NCBI GenBank assembly: GCA_016699855.1
Contig: CP064988.1
Location: forward strand, 1,116,001 to 1,180,000
Source: Rhodospirillales bacterium
GTDB taxonomy: Bacteria; Pseudomonadota; Alphaproteobacteria; Reyranellales; Reyranellaceae
DNA length: 64,000 bases
Direction of reading: 5' to 3'
Shown: positions 18,373-29,105 of the stretch, piece by piece
Numbering within the stretch: the stretch's first letter is position 1
Layout of the letters: every line of letters starts with the position of its first letter
Made by a program: the position numbers and the translations under genes
Notes under the pieces: model-generated
Database searches by the model: none
Seen by the model: only the letters and a program-made list of their open reading frames with translations
Told to the model about the DNA's origin: nothing

Positions 18373-18675
18373 ATGCCCGCCCATGTCCGCTTCATGCTCC
18401 GCCACGCCGGCATCGGCTTGACGCTCGCCGCGGTCACCGTGGCCGGCATGCTGTGGTTGGACGTGGCGCATCTGCGCGCCTTGACGCTGGGGACGGCTCA
18501 CGGTCCGCTCGGACTGGCGCTGCTGACGTTCTTCATGGGCCTGACCTTCGGAAGCGTGCAGATCGGCGCCGCCGTCATGCTCACGTCCGACGACGACCGG
18601 CCGCGCGGCCATGGGCGCCGCGTCGCCGCGATCCCCGCGCCGTCGATGCTCGGCGCCCTCGGCCGTCGGCGGTAA
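18373..18675 (+). CDS. Small membrane protein, unknown function
   Basis: The 100-residue product begins MPAHVRFMLRHAGIGLTLAA and has two hydrophobic segments (about residues 13-30 and 47-68, the latter LGLALLTFFMGLTFGSVQIG) followed by a charged tail. It looks like a two-pass inner-membrane protein. GGAGACCCGACC precedes the ATG. It ends 31 bases before the FAD monooxygenase start and could be its operon partner. No named family was recognised. Confidence 0.6.
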   Translation: MPAHVRFMLRHAGIGLTLAAVTVAGMLWLDVAHLRALTLGTAHGPLGLALLTFFMGLTFGSVQIGAAVMLTSDDDRPRGHGRRVAAIPAPSMLGALGRRR

Positions 18676-18706
18676 CGGAGGGCCTCCGTCGGCGCGCGCC
18701 GGCGGA

Positions 18707-19954
18707 ATGGCGCCGCTCGCCATCGGCGTGGTCGGCTGCGGCGTCGCGGGCCAGGCGGCGGCGATCCTCGCGGCCGGCGACGGCCACGACGTCACGCTGT
18801 TCGAGCGCTTCCCCACGCCGCGCCCGGTCGGCGCCGGACTCCTGCTGCAGGCCACCGGCCAACGCGCGTTGCAGCGCCTGGGGCTGCTCGACGGCGCGCG
18901 CGCCCTGGGCGAGCGCATCGACGGCATCGACGCCCATACGAGGCGCGGCCGCGTCGTGCTCCACCTGCGCTACGAGACGCTGGCGCCGGGCATGGCCGGC
19001 CTCGGCATCCACCGCGGCGCGTTGTTCCAACTCCTGCACGACCGCCTGCGCGCGACACCCACGCGGCTCGAACTGGGCGTCGAGATCGCCGGAATCGAGG
19101 AAACGGCGCGGCCGCGCCTGCGTCTCGCGGATGGTGGCGCGCGCGGTCCGTTTGACGTGCTGCTGGTCGCCGACGGCGCGCATTCGGCCTTGCGGGCGGC
19201 GCACGCGCCGCGCCACGCCGCGCGGCTCTATCCCTGGGGGTGCCTGTGGGCGACGGTGCCCGACCCGGAGGGACGGTTCGCCGGGCGCCTGCGCCAGCGC
19301 GTGCGCGACACGCGGGTCATGCTGGGCGCGCTTCCGGTCGGCCGCCGGCCCGGCGATCCCGCCGCCGCCCGCGAGGTCACGCTGTTCTGGAGTCTGCCGG
19401 TGGCGGCGATGGACGCGTGCCGCGCGCGCGGGCTGGACGCCCTGAAAGCCGACATGCGGGCGGAATGGCCGGACCTGGCCGGGCCGTTGGAGCGCGTCGC
19501 CTCGTTCGACCAGCTCAGCATGGCGACCTACCGCGACGTCCGGCTGTCGCGCTGGCGCGCGGGCCGAGCGGTGTTCATCGGCGACGCCGCGCACGGCACC
19601 TCGCCGCAGCTCGGCCAGGGCGCCAACATGGCGCTGCTCGACGCGCTGGCGCTGACCACGGCGTTGCGCCAGCGCGACGGCGACGGCGAGGCGGCCATCG
19701 ACGCCGCGCTGGACCGCGCCGAGGCGTGGCGCCGGCCGCACACCGATGCGTTCGGGCGCATCAGCCAAATGCTGACGCCGTTCTACCAGTCGCGCCTGAC
19801 GCCGCTGGGCTGGGCGCGCGACCTCGCCTTCGGCCCGTTCTGCGCCTTGCCGCCGACTAGGAACCTCATGCTGTCGGTCCTTGGCGGCGTCCGGCGCGGC
19901 TGGATCGGACGCTTCCCGATGGCGGCGGACGGAATGCCGGAGCTGCCGTATTAG
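18707..19954 (+). CDS. FAD-dependent aromatic-ring-type monooxygenase
   Basis: The 415-residue flavoprotein shows the Rossmann GCGVAGQAAA (residues about 9-18), the mid-protein DG segment LLVADGAHSALR and the second FAD motif RAVFIGDAAHGTSPQLGQGA, all hallmarks of group A flavin monooxygenases (PHBH fold). Such enzymes hydroxylate aromatic or related compounds with NAD(P)H and O2. The start at 18707 puts the Rossmann strand at the N-terminus as expected. Substrate is unknown. Confidence 0.9.
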   Translation: MAPLAIGVVGCGVAGQAAAILAAGDGHDVTLFERFPTPRPVGAGLLLQATGQRALQRLGLLDGARALGERIDGIDAHTRRGRVVLHLRYETLAPGMAGLGIHRGALFQLLHDRLRATPTRLELGVEIAGIEETARPRLRLADGGARGPFDVLLVADGAHSALRAAHAPRHAARLYPWGCLWATVPDPEGRFAGRLRQRVRDTRVMLGALPVGRRPGDPAAAREVTLFWSLPVAAMDACRARGLDALKADMRAEWPDLAGPLERVASFDQLSMATYRDVRLSRWRAGRAVFIGDAAHGTSPQLGQGANMALLDALALTTALRQRDGDGEAAIDAALDRAEAWRRPHTDAFGRISQMLTPFYQSRLTPLGWARDLAFGPFCALPPTRNLMLSVLGGVRRGWIGRFPMAADGMPELPY

Positions 19955-20065
19955 CGGCCCCCCCCCTCACCCCGCCATGTTGTTGCCTCCGTGTCCAAAG
20001 CGCGGCACCTTGCGGCCAAGGCCGCCGCGTCGGCCGCGCCCCTCGTGGATCTGGAGCCCCTCCGC

Positions 20066-21205
20066 ATGCAGACGCCCATCGGCAGATCATTGTCCGCGCC
20101 GGCCGCGTCGCGGCGTCTGGGCAGCGGCTGGCTCAGCGGCACCGTCGCGTTGTTCCTCGGGCTCGTGTCGCTCGGCGCGGTCCTGTGCGTGCGCTATCCC
20201 GCGCTGCTGACGATGCCGGAGCTGCGCGAGCTCTATCCGCTGGCCTCGATCCGGGCGGCGATGCACGTCGTGATGATCGTGGCCTTCGCGCTCGGGCTGG
20301 TGAACATCATGCTGGGCCGGCACGCCGCGCTGGGCGGCGCGGCCATGGCCTGCGTGCTGGCGGCGGTCCTGCTCGGCGGCTGGAAGGTCGAGCCGGTCGG
20401 CGAGCTGACCAGCGGCGTCTACCTCGGCCTCGACTGGTTCCTGCTCAACCTGATCGCCTTCTCCGTCGTCTGGATACCGATCGAGCGGCTATGGGGGCGG
20501 CTCACCGACCAGGCGGTGTTCCGCGAGGAATGGAAGGTCGATCTGTTCTATTTCTTCCTCAGCGGCCTGGCGATCCAGTTCCTCGCCTACGTCACGCTGA
20601 AGCCGGCGATGACCCTGTTCGAGAACACCGACTGGCGGCTGCTGCACGAATGGGTCGAGTCGCAGTGGCTGCCGCTGCAGTTCCTCGAGATCATGATCGT
20701 CACCGACCTGGTGCAGTACGGCGTGCACTACGCCTTCCACCGCGTGCCGTTCCTGTGGCGGTTCCACGCCGTGCACCACTGCGCGGCGAACATGGACTGG
20801 CTGGCGGGTTCGCGCCTGCACCTGCTCGACATGCTGACGGTGCGCGCGACCACCGCCATACCCATGATCATGCTGGGCTTCGCCGACACCGCGGTCTACG
20901 CCTACCTGAGCTGGGTGACGTTCCAGGCGACCCTGGCGCACGCCAACGTGCGGTGGAATTTCGGGCCGTTGAAATACGTGCTGACCACGCCGCAGTTCCA
21001 CCACTGGCACCACGCCGCCGACCAGGAAGGCATCGACAAGAACTTCGCCATCCACCTGCCGATGATCGACAAGGTGTTCGGCACGTTCTACCTGCCGGAG
21101 GGCAAGTGGCCGACCGCCTACGGCATCGCGCCCGATCCTGTGCCCAAGGGCTTCTTCAAGCAGTTCCTCTACCCGTTCTTCCCGCGCGCGCTGGAACGGA
21201 AATAG
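20066..21205 (+). CDS. Sterol desaturase / fatty acid hydroxylase family membrane protein
   Basis: The protein has several membrane helices and the three histidine clusters of the di-iron membrane hydroxylase family: HYAFH, HAVHH and FHHWHH in the order HX3H, HX2HH and HX2HH. Members hydroxylate or desaturate lipids. The ATG at 20066 is preceded by TGGAG and gives 379 residues; a GTG about 75 bases upstream would add 25 residues of low hydrophobicity. It lies on the plus strand after the monooxygenase. Carotenoid, sterol or hopanoid substrates are all possible. Confidence 0.92.
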   Translation: MQTPIGRSLSAPAASRRLGSGWLSGTVALFLGLVSLGAVLCVRYPALLTMPELRELYPLASIRAAMHVVMIVAFALGLVNIMLGRHAALGGAAMACVLAAVLLGGWKVEPVGELTSGVYLGLDWFLLNLIAFSVVWIPIERLWGRLTDQAVFREEWKVDLFYFFLSGLAIQFLAYVTLKPAMTLFENTDWRLLHEWVESQWLPLQFLEIMIVTDLVQYGVHYAFHRVPFLWRFHAVHHCAANMDWLAGSRLHLLDMLTVRATTAIPMIMLGFADTAVYAYLSWVTFQATLAHANVRWNFGPLKYVLTTPQFHHWHHAADQEGIDKNFAIHLPMIDKVFGTFYLPEGKWPTAYGIAPDPVPKGFFKQFLYPFFPRALERK

Positions 21206-21276
21206 GCGGCGGGCGGACACGGCGCGATCAGATCGGGTCGTCCCGTCATCGCACCTGCCGGCGACCTGTCCATTCT

Positions 21277-21341
21277 GTCATCCCGAGCGCGGCGAGGGAT
21301 CCAGGGTCCGCGCCTGGATCCCTCGCCGCGCTCGGGATGAC
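21277..21341. repeat. 65-bp palindromic intergenic repeat, copy 1 (intact)
   Basis: The arms GTCATCCCGAGCGCGGCGAG and CTCGCCGCGCTCGGGATGAC are exact inverse complements, and a central GGATCCAGG/GCCTGGATCC continues the stem. It lies between convergent genes and could act as a bidirectional terminator or REP-like element. Confidence 0.9.
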
Positions 21342-21384
21342 GGTGAGAGAACGGAAGGCCGAAGGTGTAGCCGGGCGAAACGCG

Positions 21385-22590
21385 TCACCCGAACTTCGGG
21401 ATCTGCAGCGCCTGGCAGGCCATCAGCGCGTCGATCTCGCCCTGCGCGTAGCCGTATTCGCGCAGCACGTCGGGACCGTCGGCGCCGATCCGCGGCGCGT
21501 GCCGGCGGAACGAGGTCGGGGTTTTCGAGAAATCGAGCGGGCTGCCCACCGTCGTGATCGGCCCCTCGGTGGGATGCTCCCGCCGGGTGAAGAAACCCGT
21601 CGCCTTGAGGTGCTCGTCCTCCAGCACCTCCTCCAGCGTGTTGGCCGGCATGGCGGGAATGTCGGCCTCGTCGAACAGGCGCAGCCACTCCGCCGTGGCC
21701 CGCGGCTTCAGCAGCTCGGCCAGCACCTGGTAGAGCTCGTTGTAGTGCTGCGCGCGGGTGGGTCCGTCCTTGAAGCGCGGGTCGGCCGCGAGATCGGGCC
21801 GCTCCGCCAGCTCGAAGAAGCGCTCCCAGTGCTTGTCGGTGTAGGGCAGCGCGCAGATGTAGCCGTCCTTCGTGGGGAACGGCAGGCGGAACTTGTTGAT
21901 GATGCGGTCGTAGCCCATCGTGCCGGTCGGCGGATCGAAGGTGCGGCCGAACAGGTGGTCGGTCAGCCAGAACGAGACCAGCGTCTCGAACATCGGCACC
22001 TCGACCATCTGGCCCTCGCCGGTCTTCTGGCGGTGCACCAGCGCGCCCAGCACCGCGATGGCGAGATGCAGGCCGGTGGTCTTGTCGGCCACCAGGCTGG
22101 GCATGAAGCGCGGCGGGCCGCCGTCGACCCGCGACTGCAGCGAGGCGGCGCCGCTGGCGCCCTGCACCAGATCGTCGAACGCCGGCTTGTGGCCGTACGG
22201 GCCGGAGCGCTTGTAGCCCAGCGAATAGGCGTAGATCAGGTCGGGCTTGACCTTGCGCAGATCGTCGTAGCCCAGCCCGAGCCGCTCGATCGCCTGCGGC
22301 CGGCTGTTGTGGATGAAGATGTCGGCGGTCTCGACCATCCGCTTCACGACCGCGACGGCCTCCGGCTTTTTCAGATCGAGGCACACCGAGCGCTTGTTGC
22401 GACCGGCGGCGATGTAGATCGGCCCCATCTTGGGCGACGGGCCCTTGCCGGAGTTGCGCAGCAGATCGCCCTCCGGCGGCTCGATCTTGACCACGTCGGC
22501 GCCCATGTCGGCGAGATGCTGCGTGGCGAACGGCCCCAGCAGCACCGCCGTCAGATCGACGATCTTGATCCCATCCAACGCGCCGGGCAT
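21385..22590 (-). CDS. CaiB/BaiF (class III) CoA-transferase
   Basis: The 401-residue protein starts MPGALDGIKIVDLTAVLLGP and carries ADMGADVVKIEPPEGD, FIHNSRPQAIERLGLGYDDL and GASGAASLQSRVDGGPPRF, all typical for class III CoA-transferases. The start at 22590 has AAGGA eight bases upstream; two further ATGs just upstream (22599, 22608) are possible. It ends a leftward run of acyl-CoA metabolism genes that begins near 25.7 kb. CoA donor and acceptor are unknown. Confidence 0.92.
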   Translation of the reverse strand: MPGALDGIKIVDLTAVLLGPFATQHLADMGADVVKIEPPEGDLLRNSGKGPSPKMGPIYIAAGRNKRSVCLDLKKPEAVAVVKRMVETADIFIHNSRPQAIERLGLGYDDLRKVKPDLIYAYSLGYKRSGPYGHKPAFDDLVQGASGAASLQSRVDGGPPRFMPSLVADKTTGLHLAIAVLGALVHRQKTGEGQMVEVPMFETLVSFWLTDHLFGRTFDPPTGTMGYDRIINKFRLPFPTKDGYICALPYTDKHWERFFELAERPDLAADPRFKDGPTRAQHYNELYQVLAELLKPRATAEWLRLFDEADIPAMPANTLEEVLEDEHLKATGFFTRREHPTEGPITTVGSPLDFSKTPTSFRRHAPRIGADGPDVLREYGYAQGEIDALMACQALQIPKFG

Positions 22591-22705
22591 GTCCCGCATT
22601 CCTTTCACTCAATGACGCATCACGGACGACCCAAAAGAAAGCGACGTCAGCGCCTCAGAGGTTAGTCGACCAATTCACTTCGTCGAAGCGGCCAGCACCG
22701 CGACT

Positions 22706-22900
22706 TCACCGATCGTAAGCACTCCATTCGAACGGCGGGCGTCGATCGGTATGCCCGATGACGAGAATGCGCGGCCGACGCGGCGTCGGGTCAACGACCT
22801 CCGTAACCTCCGGTGGGAAGTCCTCAACATCGCGCGCCCAAATTGCGATGCCGCAGATGACTGCGGCGATGGCGAAGGCAACGATGAGAGGTTTGCGCAT
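22706..22900 (-). CDS. Small single-pass membrane protein, unknown
   Basis: The 64-residue frame begins MRKPLIVAFAIAAVICGIAI, a single N-terminal membrane anchor, followed by a proline-rich acidic stretch and RPRILVIGHTDRRPPFEWSA. It lies in the gap between the acyl-CoA dehydrogenase and CaiB genes on the same strand, 15 bases past the dehydrogenase stop. A/T content is somewhat higher than in its neighbours. No family was recognised. Confidence 0.5.
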   Translation of the reverse strand: MRKPLIVAFAIAAVICGIAIWARDVEDFPPEVTEVVDPTPRRPRILVIGHTDRRPPFEWSAYDR

Positions 22901-22915
22901 ATCGTACCGCCGCCC

Positions 22916-24082
22916 TCAGTACGATTTCGGCAGGCCCAGCACGCGCTCGGCGATGTAGCAGAGCACGAGCTGCTCGCTGACCGGCGCGATGCGCGCGATC
23001 ATCACCTCGCGCAGGAAGCGCTCGACATGGAACTCCTTGGCGTAGCCGTAGCCGCCATGGGTCAGCACGGCGCGCTCGCAGGATTCCCACGCGGCGCGGC
23101 CGGCCAGCAGCTTGGCGGCGTTGGCCTCGGCGCCGCATTCCTTGCCGTTGTCGTAGAGCCACGCCGCCTTGAAGGTCAGCAGGTCGACGGCCTCGAGCTG
23201 GGCCCAGCTCTCGGCCAGCGGATGCTGGATCGCCTGGTTCTTGCCGATCGGCCGGCCGAACACCACGCGCTCCTTGGCGTACTGCGTCGCCTTGGCCAGC
23301 GCGGCGCGGCCGATGCCCACCGCCTCGGCCGCGATCAGCACGCGTTCCGGGTTCAGGCCGTGCAGGAGGTAGTGGAAGCCCTTGCCCTCCTCGCCGATGC
23401 GGTCCTCGAGCGGCACCTTCAGCCCGTCGATGAAGATCTGGTTGGTGTCGATCGCCTTGCGGCCCATCTTGTCGATCTCGCGCACCTCGATCTTCGAGCG
23501 GTCGAAATCGGTGTAGAACAGCGACAGCCCGTCGGTCGATTTGCGGCACTGCTCCTTCGGCGTGGTGCGCGCGATCAGCAGCATCTTGTCGGCGATCTGC
23601 GCGGTGGTGGTCCACACCTTCTTGCCGGTCACGATGTAGCCGTTGCCGGCGCGCTCGGCCTTGGTCTCCAGCGCCGTGGTGTTGAGGCCCGCGTCCGGCT
23701 CGGTGACCGCGAAGCAGCCTTTGACCCGGCCCTTGATGATGTCCGGCAGGATGCGTTTCTTCTGCTCCTCGGTGCCGAACACCACGATCGGATTGGGTCC
23801 GAAGATGTTGAGGTGGATGGCGGAGGCGCCCTGCAGGGCGGCGCCCGACGCGGCCACGGTCTGCATCAGCAGCGCCGCCTCGGTGATACCCAGCCCGCTG
23901 CCGCCGTACTCCTCCGGCATGGCGATGCCCAGCCAGCCCGCATCGGCCATGGCCTTGTAGAAATCGTGCGGGAAGCCGCCCTCCTTGTCCTTCTTCAGCC
24001 AGTACTTGTCGTCGAACTGCGTGCAGAGCTTGGCCACGCTGTCGCGGATAGCGAGCTGCTGCTCGTTGAAGCCGAATTCCAT
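22916..24082 (-). CDS. Acyl-CoA dehydrogenase
   Basis: The 388-residue flavoenzyme shows the family order: N-terminal helices, AMPEEYGGSGLGITEAALLM, the FAD/substrate segment CFAVTEPDAGLNTTALETKA, and the C-terminal RPIGKNQAIQHPLAESW with HGGYGYAKEFHVERFLREV. It would introduce the alpha-beta double bond in acyl-CoA thioesters, passing electrons to ETF. It is followed closely by small and CaiB genes and preceded by an alpha/beta hydrolase (39 bases), consistent with an operon for a CoA-linked catabolic pathway. Confidence 0.94.
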   Translation of the reverse strand: MEFGFNEQQLAIRDSVAKLCTQFDDKYWLKKDKEGGFPHDFYKAMADAGWLGIAMPEEYGGSGLGITEAALLMQTVAASGAALQGASAIHLNIFGPNPIVVFGTEEQKKRILPDIIKGRVKGCFAVTEPDAGLNTTALETKAERAGNGYIVTGKKVWTTTAQIADKMLLIARTTPKEQCRKSTDGLSLFYTDFDRSKIEVREIDKMGRKAIDTNQIFIDGLKVPLEDRIGEEGKGFHYLLHGLNPERVLIAAEAVGIGRAALAKATQYAKERVVFGRPIGKNQAIQHPLAESWAQLEAVDLLTFKAAWLYDNGKECGAEANAAKLLAGRAAWESCERAVLTHGGYGYAKEFHVERFLREVMIARIAPVSEQLVLCYIAERVLGLPKSY

Positions 24083-24120
24083 GGCGTCGTCCCTTCCCTA
24101 CGTCCGTTCCGCCGCGCGCC

Positions 24121-24918
24121 TCAGCGCCGCGCCCACAGGAACGACATCATCGCCTTGTTGAACGCCGCCGGCCGCTCGACGTTGGGCAGATGCCGCGCGT
24201 CGGCGATCTCCACGTAGGCCGCGCCGGGGATCTTCGCCGCGATGAAGCGGTTGCGGTCCGGCGGCGTGCCGGGATCGTCGTCGCCGCAGACCACCAGCGT
24301 CGGCACCGCGATGGTCGGCAGCCGCGCCTCGAAGTCGAAATTCTGGATCGCCGCCGCGCAGCCGAGGAAGCCCTGCGCCGTGGTGCCGACGATCGTGTCG
24401 CGGATCTGCTTGAAGCGCGCCGGGTTGGCCGTCTTGAACGCCGGCGTGAACCAGCGGTCCATCGAGCCGTCGGCCAGCGTCGACAGCCCGCCGGCGGCGC
24501 GCACCGCCGCCTTGCGCTCCTCCCACGACGCCGCCGCCCCGGCCGGCGAGGCCGGCAGCGTGTCGCACAGGATCATCGACAGCAGCCGCCCGCCGTGCTC
24601 GAGCGCGAACGCCTGGCCGATCATGCCGCCGATCGACAGGCCCATGTAGTGGGTTCTGGCGATACCGAGCGCGTCGAGCGCCTTGACCACGTCCTCGGCG
24701 AGCGCCGCCATGGTGTAGTCGCCGGCCACGGGATCGCTGCCGCCGTGGCCGCGCATGTCCAGCCGCAGCACGCGGAAGCCGGCGGCCAGCAGCGCCGGCA
24801 TCTGCTCGGCCCACATGCCGCCGTCGGATTGCAGCGAGTGCGTGATGGTGATCGTCGGCGCGTCCGCGTCGCCCACGAGGTCGCAGTAGATGCGCCGGTC
24901 GTCGATGTTCAGGATCAT
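24121..24918 (-). CDS. Alpha/beta hydrolase (3-oxoadipate enol-lactonase-like)
   Basis: The 265-residue protein has the alpha/beta hydrolase core: oxyanion region ITITHSLQSDGGMWAEQMPA, the strand RVLRLDMRGHGGSDP, the nucleophile elbow YMGLSIGGMIGQAF (serine near residue 98), an acidic residue in VCGDDDPGTP and the terminal histidine in DARHLPNVERPAAFN. The pattern resembles PcaD enol-lactonases, but many esterases share it. It lies between the acyl-CoA dehydrogenase and SDR genes on the same strand. Confidence 0.9.
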   Translation of the reverse strand: MILNIDDRRIYCDLVGDADAPTITITHSLQSDGGMWAEQMPALLAAGFRVLRLDMRGHGGSDPVAGDYTMAALAEDVVKALDALGIARTHYMGLSIGGMIGQAFALEHGGRLLSMILCDTLPASPAGAAASWEERKAAVRAAGGLSTLADGSMDRWFTPAFKTANPARFKQIRDTIVGTTAQGFLGCAAAIQNFDFEARLPTIAVPTLVVCGDDDPGTPPDRNRFIAAKIPGAAYVEIADARHLPNVERPAAFNKAMMSFLWARR

Positions 24919-24970
24919 GGCGTTTCCTCGTGATTCTTGGTTCGTCCGTCGTCGGCGCGGCCCGCGCCGT

Positions 24971-25739
24971 TCACATCGCGCTGAGGCCGCCGTCGATGAT
25001 CACCTCCGAGCCGGTCATGAAGCTCGATTCGTCGGACGCCAGGAACACCAGCGCCCAGCCGACCTCCTCCGGCCGGCCGAGTCGGCCGATCGGCACCTGC
25101 CGCCCCAGCTTCTGCTGCATGACGGCGTCGCCCATGCGCACGCGGTGGCGGTCGAGGATCGGGGTGTCGATGAAGGTGGGGCACGGAGTTGCAGCGGATG
25201 TTGTAACCGCTCTTGGCGCAGTGCAGGGCCACCGATTTCGACAGCAGCCGCACGCCGGCCTTGGCCGAGTTGTAGGCCGCCATGTTGGCGCCGGCGATGA
25301 TGCCGGAGATCGACGAGATGTTGATGATCGAGCCGCCCAGCGCGCCGGTGTGCCTCTTGATCTCCTTGACGCCGTGCTTGCAGCCGAGGAACACGCCGTC
25401 GAGGTCGATGGCGTGGACCCGGCGCCACTCCTCCAGCTCGATGTCCTCGACCGTCTTGGTCAGGCCGATGCCGGCGGAGTTCAGCAGCACGTGCAGCGCG
25501 CCGAACCTGTCGACCGCGCCGGCGATCGCGGCCTTCCACTGGTCCTCGCTGGTCACGTCGAGCGGCAGGAAATGCGCCGCCGCGCCGATCTTCGCCGCGA
25601 CCGCGCGGCCCTTCTCCTCCTGGATGTCGGCGACCACGACCCTGGCGCCCTCGCGCGCCATAAGGACCGCGGCGCATTCGCCCAGCCCCGACGCGCCGCC
25701 CGTGATCAACGCCACCTTGCCGTCGAGCCGTCCCGCCAT
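24971..25739 (-). CDS. Short-chain dehydrogenase/reductase, frameshifted
   Basis: From 25739 the frame reads MAGRLDGKVALITGGASGLG (NAD(P)-binding TGGASGLG), ISSISGIIAGANMAAYNSAK (catalytic Tyr and Lys) and NIRCNSV. It then breaks near 25182, and another frame continues PTFIDTPILDRHRVRMGDAV through GRPEEVGWALVFLASDESSF to the usual SDR end VIIDGGLSAM at 24971. A one- or two-base change restores about 255 residues, the normal SDR length. All catalytic residues are intact, so a consensus error is plausible. Confidence 0.85.
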
Positions 25740-25764
25740 GCGTCCGTTCCTCCCGATGCCCGTG

Positions 25765-26091
25765 TCAGCGCGCCGGACAGCGCCGCTGGATCTCCGTCAG
25801 GATCCGCGTCTGCGCCTCGCCGGCCTGGTTCAGCGCGATCTTCTCCGACACCGGCAGCGGCCGCACCACATCGTAGGCGCAGTCGCACTGGCGGCGGACG
25901 ACCGCCTCCTGGGCGCCGGGCCGCTTCAGCGCGGCGTCGACGCAGCTCGAGCGGAAGCTCTTCTCGAACGACGCCTCGAAGGCCGGGCCGCCGGCCTCCA
26001 TCGCGCTCTTGACGATGAAGTACCCGCCGACCAGCAGGAGGCAGACGACGCCGACCGCGGCCGGCACGACGAACTTCGCGCGCATCCCCAT
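25765..26091 (-). CDS. Small membrane-anchored protein, unknown
   Basis: The 108-residue product begins MGMRAKFVVPAAVGVVCLLL, a single N-terminal anchor, and continues with a soluble part holding four cysteines (FRSSCVDAALKR, QCDCAYDVVRPL, IQRRCPAR) in a predicted periplasmic domain. The cysteines suggest disulfides. A second ATG two codons in is equally possible. It is 25 bases upstream of the SDR gene on the same strand. No named family was recognised. Confidence 0.6.
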   Translation of the reverse strand: MGMRAKFVVPAAVGVVCLLLVGGYFIVKSAMEAGGPAFEASFEKSFRSSCVDAALKRPGAQEAVVRRQCDCAYDVVRPLPVSEKIALNQAGEAQTRILTEIQRRCPAR

Positions 26092-26258
26092 CTCCCCCGC
26101 GCCGCGGCGGACCGCCCGGCGGCCGGCATTTAAGGCGAAATCGCCGGGTCGAGGAAGCCGGCGCGCGCATGGCCGCCGCGTTGCCGGCGCGCCTCCGCTC
26201 CGCTAGAGAATGCGCCGCGCGCGCCACGGGGCGCGGGCGGGACCGCCGGAGCGACGAA

Positions 26259-27936
<1,678 letters not shown>

Positions 27937-27978
27937 CGACGCGTTCCCTCGATCGATCCAGTCGTCCCGGCAATTTCT

Positions 27979-28043
27979 GTCATCCCGAGCGACGCGAGGG
28001 ATCCAGGAGCGGCGCCTGGATCCCTCGCGTCGCTCGGGATGAC
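27979..28043. repeat. 65-bp palindromic intergenic repeat, copy 2 (intact)
   Basis: The arms GTCATCCCGAGCGACGCGAG and CTCGCGTCGCTCGGGATGAC are perfectly complementary. The two bases that differ from copy 1 are compensated in the opposite arm, so the stem is conserved rather than the sequence. It lies between convergent ettA and cysE. Confidence 0.9.
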
Positions 28044-28107
28044 ATTTGGAGAAGGACAGGCGGCACGGTCGATCGGCGGAGCCGGGCGCCCGTCGACCCG
28101 AAATGAA

Positions 28108-28134
28108 AACGGCCGGTCGCGGGGACCGGCCGTT
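28108..28134 (-). terminator. Intrinsic terminator after cysE
   Basis: AACGGCCGGTC (28108-28118) pairs with GACCGGCCGTT (28124-28134). On the minus strand the stem is followed by TTCATTTC, 40 bases beyond the cysE stop. Confidence 0.75.
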
Positions 28135-28173
28135 CGTTCGAGTCGCGGGCGGCGCGCGCCGCCCGCGCGGCGA

Positions 28174-28974
28174 TCAGATGCGCTGGTCCATCTCCAGCGC
28201 CGGCTCCGGCACGTCGACGCAGCCGACGATGCGCGCCGGCACGCCGGCGGCGGTGCACCCGGCCGGCACCGGATCGAGCACCACGCTGCCGGCGGCGATC
28301 TTGGCGCAGACCCCGATCTCGATGTTGCCCAGCACCTTGGCGCCGGCGCCCAGCAGCACGCCGCGGCGCACCTTCGGGTGGCGGTCGCCGCGCTCCTTGC
28401 CGGTGCCGCCCAGCGTCACGCCGTGCAGCATCGACACGCCGTCCTCGACCACGGCCGTCTCGCCGATCACGACGCCGGTGCCGTGGTCGATGAAGATGCC
28501 CTTGCCGATGCGGGCGGCGGGGTTGATGTCGACGCCGAACAGCGAGCTCGAGCGGCTCTGGAGGAACAGCGCCATGCCGCGGCGGCCACGCCCCAGCAGC
28601 CAGTGCGCGACGCGATGGGTCTGGAGCGCGTGGTAGCCCTTGAACCACAGCACGGGGTCGAGATGCGACGTGCAGGCGGGGTCGCGCTCGTAGACGGCCA
28701 TGACGTCGGCGCGGGCGGCCACGCCGATCGACGGGTCGGCGTCGAACGCCTCCTCGATGCTCTGGCGCACCAGCATCGCCGGCGTCTCGTTGGTGCCGAC
28801 GGTGCGCGCGAGATGGTAGCTCAGCGCGGATTCGAAACGCGGCTGGCTCAGGACCGTGGCGTGCAACAGGCTGCCCAGGGCCGGCTCGGCGCGCGCCATC
28901 TCCTGCGCCGCCTGGCGCACCGCGTCCCACACCGGATCGACGCTCGCGACCTTCTTCAATGCGGACTGGTCCAT
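28174..28974 (-). CDS. cysE: Serine O-acetyltransferase
   Basis: The 266-residue enzyme makes O-acetylserine from serine and acetyl-CoA, the first step of cysteine synthesis. It has the N-terminal helical domain (PVWDAVRQAAQEMARAEPAL) and the left-handed beta-helix of hexapeptide repeats with DHGTGVVIGETAVVEDGVSM and HGVTLGGTGKERGDRHPKV, where the catalytic His sits. The C-terminal tail ends MDQRI; an isoleucine end is typical of SATs that bind cysteine synthase and feel cysteine inhibition. Confidence 0.96.
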   Translation of the reverse strand: MDQSALKKVASVDPVWDAVRQAAQEMARAEPALGSLLHATVLSQPRFESALSYHLARTVGTNETPAMLVRQSIEEAFDADPSIGVAARADVMAVYERDPACTSHLDPVLWFKGYHALQTHRVAHWLLGRGRRGMALFLQSRSSSLFGVDINPAARIGKGIFIDHGTGVVIGETAVVEDGVSMLHGVTLGGTGKERGDRHPKVRRGVLLGAGAKVLGNIEIGVCAKIAAGSVVLDPVPAGCTAAGVPARIVGCVDVPEPALEMDQRI

Positions 28975-29105
28975 GATCTACTCCCGAATGCCCGGCCCAA
29001 GACGCCGGCTACCACGCCCCAGCAGACGCTTCCGGGGCCCGGCGGGCAATAGACCCTCGCGCGAATTTTACGCGCGCTCGGGCGAGGTGGATTTGCGCGA
29101 ACGCC